Assembly: GCA_022701925.1 (NCBI GenBank) | Contig: JAKONM010000089.1 | Coordinates: 1-11,408, forward strand | Reading direction: 5' to 3' | DNA: 11,408 nucleotides | DNA from: Microbacteriaceae bacterium | GTDB lineage: Bacteria; Actinomycetota; Actinomycetes; Actinomycetales; Microbacteriaceae | Part shown: one piece after another, positions 1-5,354 of the stretch | How positions within the stretch are numbered: position 1 is the first letter of the stretch | Layout: each line of letters starts with the position of its first letter | Notes under the pieces: model-generated | Seen by the model: the letters and a program-made list of their open reading frames with translations, nothing else | The model's database searches: none | What the model was told of the DNA's origin: nothing | Program-made: the position numbers and the translations under genes

Positions 1-128
1 CCGCAGACGCCCTTCGCGCGCTCGATCTGATCCACCGCCGGCCCGGTGTTGCCGACGGGGAAGAACAGTTCGGGGTCTGCGGTGAGGCAAGCAGCACGGT
101 CACGCCAATCCACGTCGGGGCGCTCCAT
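1..128 (-). CDS. whiB: WhiB-family iron-sulfur transcriptional regulator (WhiB1/WhmE type), 3' part beyond window edge
   Basis: The minus strand reads from an ATG at 128 out of the left edge, giving 42 codons of the N-terminal half of a WhiB protein. Seen: the block DWRDRAACL, then DPELFFPVGNTGPA, then QIERAKGVC. The two visible cysteines, C14 and C42, are 28 residues apart, as are C9 and C37 of mycobacterial WhiB1; the remaining two cluster cysteines and the basic C-terminal part must lie outside. WhiB proteins bind a 4Fe-4S cluster through four cysteines and act with the principal sigma factor on DNA; WhiB1 types are often essential and nitric-oxide sensitive (family knowledge). The start is uncertain. 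The in-frame GTG at 113-111 has a GGAG nine bases ahead of it, and would put the cysteines at 9 and 37, exactly as in WhiB1. The ATG at 128 has no clear ribosome binding site. Divergent from the membrane protein gene at 365. Confidence 0.9.
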   Translation of the reverse strand, partial: MERPDVDWRDRAACLTADPELFFPVGNTGPAVDQIERAKGVC

Positions 129-364
129 TCGTTACGAGGGTGATCCCAGGCGCGTCGTAGCGATTCCGGGCATGCAGCGTTCGTCCGAGCTCTGTCCGGG
201 TGCCGTGCTGCGAGGATGGGCGAGCCCAAACAGCAGAAGAGAGACGGTTCCCCGTCCCTCGTCAGTCACCGTTCGCCCTCGACTTCGTGGGCACCGAAAC
301 GATCCGGAAACATGGTGGCACAGGCATTCGAAGCGGGCAAGGGTATGGAAGTTGTGATGTCGCT
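129..364. promoter_or_regulatory. Divergent intergenic region between whiB and the membrane protein gene
   Basis: This 236-bp stretch must carry the whiB promoter on the minus strand and probably that of the downstream plus-strand gene. It is visibly less GC-rich and less codon-like than its surroundings, as expected of non-coding sequence. I could not assign a convincing -35/-10 pair on either strand. It contains a small hairpin at 239-260 (arms GAGaGACGG and CCGTCcCTC around a TTCC loop, one mismatch) with no T-run after it, so its role is open. Open frames that cross it have no coding character. Confidence 0.4.
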
Positions 365-769
365 GTGAGCGGATCGGAAGACGGTCGAAGGACGGCTCGA
401 CCGGCGGCGCTGGTCGCGCTCGCCGCGGTGCTGGCCGTGGAGGCCGTGGCGGCCGTGGTCATCGCCCTGCTGGCGCTGGCGGCGTCGCCGTTCGGGGACG
501 GCGGCGTCACCTCCGGCATCGCCGTGGCGGTCTTCGTGCTGCTGCTGGCCGCGCTGCTGGCGGTCGTGGCCGTCGGCACCTGGCGGGCGCGCCCCTGGAC
601 CCGCTCGGCGACGCTCGTGTGGCAGCTGGTGCAGGCGCTCGTCGGCGCCTACTCCCTGCAGGGAGCGGGCGCCGACGTGCGCTTCGGCCTGCCCGCGCTG
701 GTGCTGGCGATCGGGGGCCTGGTGCTGCTCTTCAGCCGCCCCGTGCGCGAGGCGACCGAGCGGGCCTGA
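365..769 (+). CDS. Small four-helix membrane protein of unknown function
   Basis: A 134-residue protein starting at GTG 365. It has a short charged N-terminus (SGSEDGRRTAR) and four predicted hydrophobic helices at about residues 14-40, 50-71, 82-98 and 108-124, ending in the charged tail SRPVREATERA. The basic stretch WRARPWTR after helix 2 suggests a cytoplasmic loop and that both ends are inside. I do not recognise a named family; proteins of this general size and layout are common among uncharacterised actinobacterial membrane proteins. The start was chosen because strong GC3 codon bias begins there; the open frame extends upstream to 200 but that part lacks coding character. The ribosome binding site is weak (GGAAG at 347-351, 13 bases away). 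Its stop codon abuts the stop of the convergent peroxiredoxin gene, with no base between them. Confidence 0.75.
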   Translation: MSGSEDGRRTARPAALVALAAVLAVEAVAAVVIALLALAASPFGDGGVTSGIAVAVFVLLLAALLAVVAVGTWRARPWTRSATLVWQLVQALVGAYSLQGAGADVRFGLPALVLAIGGLVLLFSRPVREATERA

Positions 770-1252
770 TCAGTCGATGCCGAGCTTCTTGCGCAGGCTC
801 GCGACGTGCCCGGTGGCCTTCACGTTGTAGAGCGGGATCGAGACGCGTCCCTGCTCGTCGACCACGAAGGTCGAGCGGATCGTGCCCTCCACCTGCTTGC
901 CGTAGAGCGAGCGCTCGCCGAAGGCGCTGTAGGCGCGGTGCACCTCGAGCGTCGGGTCCGAGAGCAGCGGGAAGTTCAGCGTCTGCTGCTCCGCGAAGTC
1001 GGCCAGGGCCTGCTGGCCGTCCTTGGAGATGCCGAGCACGGTGTACCCGGCGCCCGCCAGGGAGTTCAGGCTGTCGCGGAAGTCGCAGGCCTCCGTGGTG
1101 CACCCGGGCGTCATCGCCGCCGGGTAGAAGTAGACGACGACCTTGCTGCCGCGGTGGTCCGCCAGGGAGACGGGCTTGCCGGAGGCGTCGGGGAGGGTGA
1201 AGTCGGGGGCCTGATCGCCGGGGAGCAGGCGCGCGGGGGTCGCTGTGGTCAT
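770..1252 (-). CDS. bcp: Thioredoxin-dependent thiol peroxidase, Bcp/PrxQ-type peroxiredoxin
   Basis: A 160-residue cytosolic peroxiredoxin of the BCP/PrxQ (AhpC-TSA) family, which reduces hydrogen peroxide and organic hydroperoxides with electrons from thioredoxin. Seen: the N-terminal GDQAPDFTLPD that opens the thioredoxin fold, the active-site segment YFYPAAMTPGCTTEAC with the P44-x3-T48-x2-C51 pattern, peroxidatic Cys51 and a candidate resolving Cys56 five residues later (the C-x4-C layout of atypical two-cysteine PrxQ enzymes). TIRSTFVVDEQG around Arg126 supplies the conserved arginine. The length is normal for the family. ATG 1252 is preceded on its strand by AGAGGA about six bases ahead. 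It stands alone: its start faces the tRNA-Lys gene and its end abuts the stop of the convergent membrane protein gene. Confidence 0.96.
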   Translation of the reverse strand: MTTATPARLLPGDQAPDFTLPDASGKPVSLADHRGSKVVVYFYPAAMTPGCTTEACDFRDSLNSLAGAGYTVLGISKDGQQALADFAEQQTLNFPLLSDPTLEVHRAYSAFGERSLYGKQVEGTIRSTFVVDEQGRVSIPLYNVKATGHVASLRKKLGID

Positions 1253-1273
1253 GGGTCCATCCTCTCGCTGTCT

Positions 1274-1281
1274 GCTATCGT
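1274..1281 (+). promoter_or_regulatory. Possible -10 element of tRNA-Lys promoter (GCTATCGT)
   Basis: GCTATCGT contains TATCGT (1276-1281), a reasonable -10 hexamer for a GC-rich actinobacterium. It would start transcription near 1288, about 23 bases before the mature tRNA. The same octamer occurs ahead of the synthetase gene at 6981-6988. I see no good -35 hexamer at 16-18 bases upstream, so this is tentative. Confidence 0.28.
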
Positions 1282-1310
1282 CTTCTCTCGGTCGCCGACG
1301 CGACCGGTGC

Positions 1311-1383
<73 letters not shown>

Positions 1384-1396
1384 CCGCGATGTGCAG

Positions 1397-1423
1397 AGGG
1401 CCGGTCCGCAGCGGACCGGCCCT
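1397..1423 (+). terminator. Intrinsic terminator of tRNA-Lys
   Basis: A 12-bp perfect stem (AGGGCCGGTCCG paired with CGGACCGGCCCT) around a three-base loop CAG, followed by TTCGTCGTCC. It sits between the tRNA and the acyltransferase gene and separates the two transcripts. Confidence 0.85.
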
Positions 1424-1459
1424 TCGTCGTCCGGAGGCCGAGCCGCCGGAGGTCCCTCG

Positions 1460-2446
1460 GTGATCGCTCCCGTCCGCAGCGCCGGCATCGACGCCGTGCG
1501 CGTGGTCGCGATGCTCGCGGTGGTCGCGGGGCACCTGTGGGGCGACGGGCTGCAGCGGCCGCTCTTCTACAGCTGGCACGTGCCCGTCTTCTTCTTCCTC
1601 AGCGGGGTGCTGTGGAAGCCGGGCCGCACGGTGGCGTCCGAGCTGCGCTCGCGGTCGCTCACCCTGCTGGTGCCCTACGCGGCATGGCTGCTGATCGTGC
1701 TGGTCGCGGTCGTGCCGGTGCTGGTCGCTCGGGGTCAGATCGACCCGCCAGACCCCTGGGGTCTGCTGCTGGGCGGTCGCGGCCCGGTGACCCCGTTCTG
1801 GACGATCTGGTTCGTGACGGCGCTCTTCTTCGCGACGCTGTGGATGCGGCTGCTGGAGCGGGTGCCGGTGCCGGTCCGCTGGGGTGCGGCCGTCGCCGCG
1901 GCCGTGGTCGCCGCGGCCGCGGCGGAGCCGATGAGCCGCCTGCCGCTGAGCCTCGGGCAGTCCGCGCTCGGGCTGCTGCTGGTGATGGCCGGCGCCGCCT
2001 TCTCCCGGCTGCGGGCCCGGTTCCCCGTCCCGTGGCCCTGGGCGGTCGTCGCCGTCGCCCTCGCGCTGTGGGCGGCGTGGTTGCCGGGAAGCGGCTTCGA
2101 CCTCAAGCCGCTGCGGCTCGGGCTGCCCGTGCTGGGGGTGGCGATCGCGCTGGTCGTGTCCGCCGGGCTGGTCGTGCTGGCGGAGCGTCTGCTGCTCCGG
2201 GCACCGGCGCGGCTCGCCCGCATCGTGTCCCGGCTGGCGGCGGCCGCCCTGGTGGTGCTGTTCGTCCACGTGCCGCTGGCGTTCCTGCTCGGGGTCGCGG
2301 AGGACGACCGCACGCCGGGCGGCTTCCTGCTGATCGTCGCGCTGTCGTGGGGGCTGGGCCTGGTGCTGCTGGCCCTGCCGCGCACCTGGCCGCTCACGGG
2401 CGTCGGGGCGCCGGTGCGGAGCCGCACGGCCGCCGACCAGCGGTGA
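1460..2446 (+). CDS. Membrane acyltransferase, acyltransferase-3 / fucose 4-O-acetylase-like family
   Basis: A 328-residue polytopic membrane protein. The opening GIDAVRVVAMLAVVAGHL with His25, followed by YSWHVPVFFFLSGVLW with His40, is the signature of the acyltransferase-3 superfamily (OafA, NolL/fucose 4-O-acetylase branch), whose members transfer acetyl or other acyl groups to sugars of cell-wall glycans, exopolysaccharides or secondary metabolites at the membrane. About ten hydrophobic segments follow, ending with a short hydrophilic tail (APVRSRTAADQR). Start GTG 1460 has GGAGG at 1448-1452, seven bases ahead; the open frame continues upstream through the tRNA, which rules out an earlier start. 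The acceptor molecule cannot be told: no glycan biosynthesis gene lies next to it. The neighbour downstream is convergent, so the gene is monocistronic here. Confidence 0.88.
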   Translation: MIAPVRSAGIDAVRVVAMLAVVAGHLWGDGLQRPLFYSWHVPVFFFLSGVLWKPGRTVASELRSRSLTLLVPYAAWLLIVLVAVVPVLVARGQIDPPDPWGLLLGGRGPVTPFWTIWFVTALFFATLWMRLLERVPVPVRWGAAVAAAVVAAAAAEPMSRLPLSLGQSALGLLLVMAGAAFSRLRARFPVPWPWAVVAVALALWAAWLPGSGFDLKPLRLGLPVLGVAIALVVSAGLVVLAERLLLRAPARLARIVSRLAAAALVVLFVHVPLAFLLGVAEDDRTPGGFLLIVALSWGLGLVLLALPRTWPLTGVGAPVRSRTAADQR

Positions 2447-2483
2447 CGCCGCAGGCCGCAGCGGATCGATCGGGACCGAGCGG

Positions 2484-2693
2484 TCAGACTCCGAGCACGC
2501 GGGGACGCAGCGCGATCGGATCGACCTCGCCCCGGGCCCGGAGGGCCGTGAGCGAGATCGCCAGCCCGGCGCGGATCAGGCCGATCGCCACGCGGGCGGG
2601 GCTCACCGCGTCGTGGGCCCGGGCCTCGGCGGCGAAGCGCGCGTGCGCCTGCTGCAGCCCGGCGTCGGCCCGGTCCTGATCGAAGAGCGTCAT
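2484..2693 (-). CDS. Small hypothetical protein, 69 residues
   Basis: I do not recognise this protein. It reads MTLFDQDRADAGLQQAHARF at the start, continues with an Ala/Arg-rich, probably helical middle, a moderately hydrophobic segment at about residues 36-50 (VAIGLIRAGLAISLTAL), and ends ALRPRVLGV. It has no cysteines. The segment is too short and too interrupted by charge to call a clear membrane helix. The reason to accept it as real is codon use: all but about three of its codons end in G or C, as in the proven neighbours, with sensible amino acid composition. The ribosome binding site ahead of ATG 2693 is poor. It faces the acyltransferase gene tail-to-tail with 37 bases between, and follows the terminator of the SRPBCC gene on the same strand. 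Confidence 0.6.
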   Translation of the reverse strand: MTLFDQDRADAGLQQAHARFAAEARAHDAVSPARVAIGLIRAGLAISLTALRARGEVDPIALRPRVLGV

Positions 2694-2761
2694 CGCGGCC
2701 GACGCTAGGGCGGCGTGGTGTCGCGCGCGTGGACGCGGGGCGGCGCGTCCCCCAACGGGAA

Positions 2762-2792
2762 GGGGCCGGCCGGCGTCCTGCCGACCGGCCCC
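2762..2792 (-). terminator. Terminator hairpin after the SRPBCC gene
   Basis: Arms GGGGCCGG and CCGGCCCC (8 bp), one C/A mismatch, then an inner CGGC/GCCG stem with loop GTCCT. On the minus strand it lies 14 bases beyond the SRPBCC stop and is followed by TTCCCGTT. Confidence 0.75.
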
Positions 2793-2806
2793 TCCTCACC
2801 CTGCGG

Positions 2807-3262
2807 TCAGTCGCGGGGGACGTCTCCCCGCCAGGCGCCGGTCTCGGTCGGGGCGGCCTCGATGAACTCCTTGAAGTTCTGCAGATCCTTCTTCACGCTG
2901 CGGGTGTCGAACCCCAGCACGTCGCCGGCCTTCTCGACCAGGCCCTCGGGCTCCCAGTCGATCTGCACGGCGACGCGCGAGGAGGTCGGCGACAGCTTGT
3001 GGAAGGTGACGACGCCGGCGTTGGTCGTGCCGTCCGTGCTCTTCCAGGCGACCCGCTCGTCGGGGTGCTGCTCGGTGATCTCGGCGTCGAACTCGCGCTC
3101 GACCCCGCCCATCTTCACCTTCCAGTGGTTGTGGGTGTCGTCGACCTGGGTGATCGACTCGACGAAGCTGAGGAAGTGCGGGAACGACTCGAACTGCGTC
3201 CACTGGTTGTACGCCTTGTCGACCGGGACGTCGACGTCGATGGTCTCGATGACCTGTGCCAC
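2807..3262 (-). CDS. SRPBCC (START/Bet v1-like) domain protein, polyketide cyclase/dehydrase-like
   Basis: A 151-residue single-domain protein. VAQVIETIDVDVPVDKAYNQ followed by WTQFESFPHFLSFVESI is the standard opening of the bacterial SRPBCC 'cyclase/dehydrase' group (COG5637-like): a beta strand, then the helices that close a hydrophobic ligand cavity. Then come alternating strands (HWKVKMGGVEREFDAEI, VAWKS, GVVTFHKL, RVAVQIDW) and a long C-terminal helix (residues about 118-136, RSVKKDLQNFKEFIEAA). It is soluble and has no signal peptide. These proteins bind small hydrophobic ligands; most in this group have no assigned function, and an enzyme role should not be assumed. GTG 3262 is chosen because AAAGGA lies seven bases ahead and family homology starts there; the frame stays open to an ATG at 3328. 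It lies 106 bases after the GH15 gene on the same strand, with a possible hairpin between. Confidence 0.87.
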   Translation of the reverse strand: MAQVIETIDVDVPVDKAYNQWTQFESFPHFLSFVESITQVDDTHNHWKVKMGGVEREFDAEITEQHPDERVAWKSTDGTTNAGVVTFHKLSPTSSRVAVQIDWEPEGLVEKAGDVLGFDTRSVKKDLQNFKEFIEAAPTETGAWRGDVPRD

Positions 3263-3314
3263 GGGAATGTCCTTTCGTCGTGAACCTCGAACGTATGGAC
3301 GGCGTCTGAACGAT

Positions 3315-3352
3315 CCCGGGGAGTGCACTGAGGGCGGATCCAGTGCTCCGGG
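3315..3352 (-). terminator. Possible imperfect terminator after the GH15 gene
   Basis: Arms CCCGG/CCGGG and GCACTG/CAGTGC with bulges of two bases on one side and a ten-base loop. It lies 16 bases beyond the GH15 stop on the minus strand. There is no T-run after it, so it may be only a weak or partial terminator. Confidence 0.35.
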
Positions 3353-3368
3353 CTCCGCGCCGGCTGCT

Positions 3369-5156
3369 TCAGCGGTGCCGCATCTCGCGCCCGACCTGGA
3401 TCGCGTCCGCGGCCCGCACCAGCGCCAGGTGCGACAGGGCCTGCGGGGTGTTGCCCGCCTGCCTGCCGCCGGCCACGTCGTACTCCTCCGACAGCAGCCC
3501 GACGTCGTTCGCCAGCCCGACCAGCCGATCCATCAGCGCGACCGCCTCCTCGTGCTCGCCGCTGGCCGCGTACTGCTCGACCAGCCAGAAGCTGCAGGCC
3601 AGGAAGGGGTACTCGCCCGGCGTCAGCCCGTCGTCGCTGTGCTGCGAGCGGTACCGCATCACCAGGCCGTCCGGCATCAGGTCCTGCTCGATCGCGGCGA
3701 CGGTGCCGAGCATGCGGGGGTCGGACGCCTTCACGTAGCCCACCTGCGGCAGGATCAGCAACGAGGCGTCGACCTCCTTCGAGCCGTACGACTGCACGTA
3801 CGTGTTGCGCTCCTTGTCGAAGCCCTGGTCCTCGATCTCGCCCTCCAGGCGGGACCGCAGCGCGCGCCAGCGCGCCACCGGCCCGGCCAGACCGAAGCGC
3901 TCGTGGGCCTTGATCGCGCGGTCGAAGGCCGCCCACACCATCACGCGGGAGTGGGTGAACCACCGCTCGGCGCCGCGCATCTCCCAGATGCCGCTGTCCC
4001 TGCGCTCCCAGTGCTGCTCGAGGAACTGCATCAGCGCCCGCTGCACGGGCCAGGCGTGCTGGCCGTCCTTCACGCCGCGGTCGCGGGCCTCCTGCAGCGC
4101 CACCATGACCTCGCCGATCACGTCGGCCTGGTACTGGTCGACCGCGCCGTTGCCGATGCGCACCGGCGAGGAGCCGTCGTAGCCGGGCAGGTTCGGCAGC
4201 TCCCGCTCGACCAGGTCGCGCTCGCCGGCCAGGCCGTACATGATCTGCACGTCGTTCGGGTCGCCCGCGATCGCCCGCAGCAGCCAGCCGCGCCACTGCA
4301 CCGCCTCGTTCGAGTACCCGTGGTTGACGAGCACGGAGAGGGTGAGCGACGCGTCCCGCAGCCACACGTAGCGGTAGTCCCAGTTGCGCGCGCCGCCGAA
4401 CTGCTCCGGGAGGCTCGTGGTCGCGGCGGCCGCGATGCCTCCCGTGTCCTCGTGGGTCAGCGCCCGCAGCACGATGAGGGACCGCAGCACGTGGTCGTGG
4501 TACGGGCCGTCGTGCTCGATGCCGCTGGTCCAGTCCTCCCACCACCCGCGCGTCGACTCGAGCAGGGCGTCCACGTCGAGCGCCGGCGGAGCGTCTCGGT
4601 ACGAGGGGTACCAGGTCAGCGTCACGTCGACCGTCTCGCCCGCGGCGACCTGGAACTCGGCGACGTGCGACTCGCCCTTCGCCTTCAGGCGCGGGCCGCG
4701 CACGACCACCGCGTCCGGTCCCGCGGTCGCGACGATGCCGGCCACCGGCTCGTCGCGCAGCTGGCGCACCCACGGCACCGCGCGGGCGTAGTCGAACCGG
4801 ATCCGCAGCTCCTCCCGCATCGCCACCGAGCCGGAGACGCCGCGCACCCGCCGCACCACGTCGGCCCGGCGGTTGCCGTGCGGCATGAAGTCGGTCACCT
4901 GGACGACCCCCTGCTGCGTCGTCCAGGTGGTCACGAGCATGAACGTGCTCGGCACGTACTCGCGGGTCGCCGTCGCCGAGGGGTCGACGGGTGCGATCAG
5001 CCAGTGGCCGTGGTGCTCGTCGCCCAGCAGTGCTGCGAACATGCTGGCGGAGTCGTAGCGCGGGAAGCAGAGCCAGTCGACGCTGCCGTCGCGGCTCACC
5101 AGGGCCGCGGACTGGCAGTCGCTGATCAGGGCGTAGTCCTCGATGGGCAGCGGCAT
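3369..5156 (-). CDS. GH15 glycoside hydrolase (glucoamylase/trehalase-like) with N-terminal trehalase-like domain
   Basis: About 595 residues, cytosolic, no signal peptide. Residue numbers here count from the upstream ATG at 5165. An N-terminal beta-sandwich (PIEDYALISDCQSAALVSRDGSVDWLCFPRYDS, about 6-40 onward to 165) precedes an (alpha/alpha)6 barrel (about 220-595). Key motifs: NWDYRYVWLRDAS at 261-273 (substrate site), GIWEMRG with Glu395 as predicted general acid, TPGEYPFLACSFW at 515-527, and LLSEEYD with Glu560 as predicted general base by analogy to fungal glucoamylase. Actinobacterial proteins with this layout include mycobacterial trehalase and enzymes annotated as glucoamylase, so the substrate could be trehalose or an alpha-glucan; sequence alone does not decide. 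The start at 5156 has AGGA eight bases ahead; the ATG at 5165 has only GGAG at four. It may be co-transcribed with the SRPBCC gene. Confidence 0.93.
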   Translation of the reverse strand: MPLPIEDYALISDCQSAALVSRDGSVDWLCFPRYDSASMFAALLGDEHHGHWLIAPVDPSATATREYVPSTFMLVTTWTTQQGVVQVTDFMPHGNRRADVVRRVRGVSGSVAMREELRIRFDYARAVPWVRQLRDEPVAGIVATAGPDAVVVRGPRLKAKGESHVAEFQVAAGETVDVTLTWYPSYRDAPPALDVDALLESTRGWWEDWTSGIEHDGPYHDHVLRSLIVLRALTHEDTGGIAAAATTSLPEQFGGARNWDYRYVWLRDASLTLSVLVNHGYSNEAVQWRGWLLRAIAGDPNDVQIMYGLAGERDLVERELPNLPGYDGSSPVRIGNGAVDQYQADVIGEVMVALQEARDRGVKDGQHAWPVQRALMQFLEQHWERRDSGIWEMRGAERWFTHSRVMVWAAFDRAIKAHERFGLAGPVARWRALRSRLEGEIEDQGFDKERNTYVQSYGSKEVDASLLILPQVGYVKASDPRMLGTVAAIEQDLMPDGLVMRYRSQHSDDGLTPGEYPFLACSFWLVEQYAASGEHEEAVALMDRLVGLANDVGLLSEEYDVAGGRQAGNTPQALSHLALVRAADAIQVGREMRHR

Positions 5157-5246
5157 GGACCGCATCCTGCTCCGGTCGGTCTGCGCGCGCGCTCAGGCCC
5201 GCTCGCCGGTCCGCAGGAGGCCACCTGCTCCCGAGGAATGAGCTCC

Positions 5247-5350
5247 CTCGCGGATCCGCAGAACCCGCGCGGATCCGCAAGAAGTGGGTGACACGCCGCG
5301 CCCTGGACCTCCGGGCCCGGCGTGTCGCCGAAGAACTGCGGATCCGCGAG
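5247..5350. repeat. Three copies of palindrome GCGGATCCGC around a terminator
   Basis: The perfect 10-bp palindrome GCGGATCCGC occurs at 5250-5259, 5269-5278 and 5338-5347. The outer two sit in a longer inverted repeat (CTCGCGGATCCGCAG at 5247-5261 against CTGCGGATCCGCGAG at 5336-5350) that brackets the permease terminator. All three lie upstream of the GH15 start, so they could be operator half-sites for it or part of the terminator architecture. Confidence 0.6.
5290..5326 (-). terminator. Intrinsic terminator of the permease gene
   Basis: A 9-bp perfect outer stem (GACACGCCG with CGGCGTGTC), one C/C mismatch, a 4-bp inner stem (GCCC/GGGC) and a nine-base loop. On the minus strand it lies 28 bases beyond the permease stop and is followed by CACCCACTTCTT. 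It isolates the GH15 gene from permease transcription. Confidence 0.8.
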
Positions 5351-5354
5351 TCCC

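Noticed and set aside
341..346. GGGTAT resembling a stress sigma factor (SigB/SigF) -10 element
   Set aside because: No GTTT-like -35 at 15-17 bases upstream, and the start codon would follow by only about 18 bases.
46..357. Plus-strand open frame of 103 codons near the left edge
   Set aside because: It overlaps the whiB coding region in antisense, lacks codon bias and has an Arg/Ser-rich composition.
351..369. Two TGTGA motifs resembling a Crp site ahead of the membrane protein gene
   Set aside because: The motifs are in direct, not inverted, orientation and overlap the start codon, so they do not form the TGTGA-N6-TCACA palindrome.
3369..5156. Reading the GH15 enzyme as strictly a glucoamylase
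   Set aside because: The trehalase-like N-terminal domain and lack of signal peptide fit an intracellular trehalase or glucan hydrolase equally well, so the substrate is left open.
2715..5291. Plus-strand open frame of 858 codons opposite the SRPBCC and GH15 genes
   Set aside because: Antisense shadow of two genes with clear family motifs; it contains His/Arg/Val-rich low-information sequence and crosses a terminator hairpin.
5247..5350. The 15-bp inverted repeat considered as ends of a small insertion element
   Set aside because: Nothing between the arms except a terminator and one more palindrome copy; no transposase and no target-site duplication seen.
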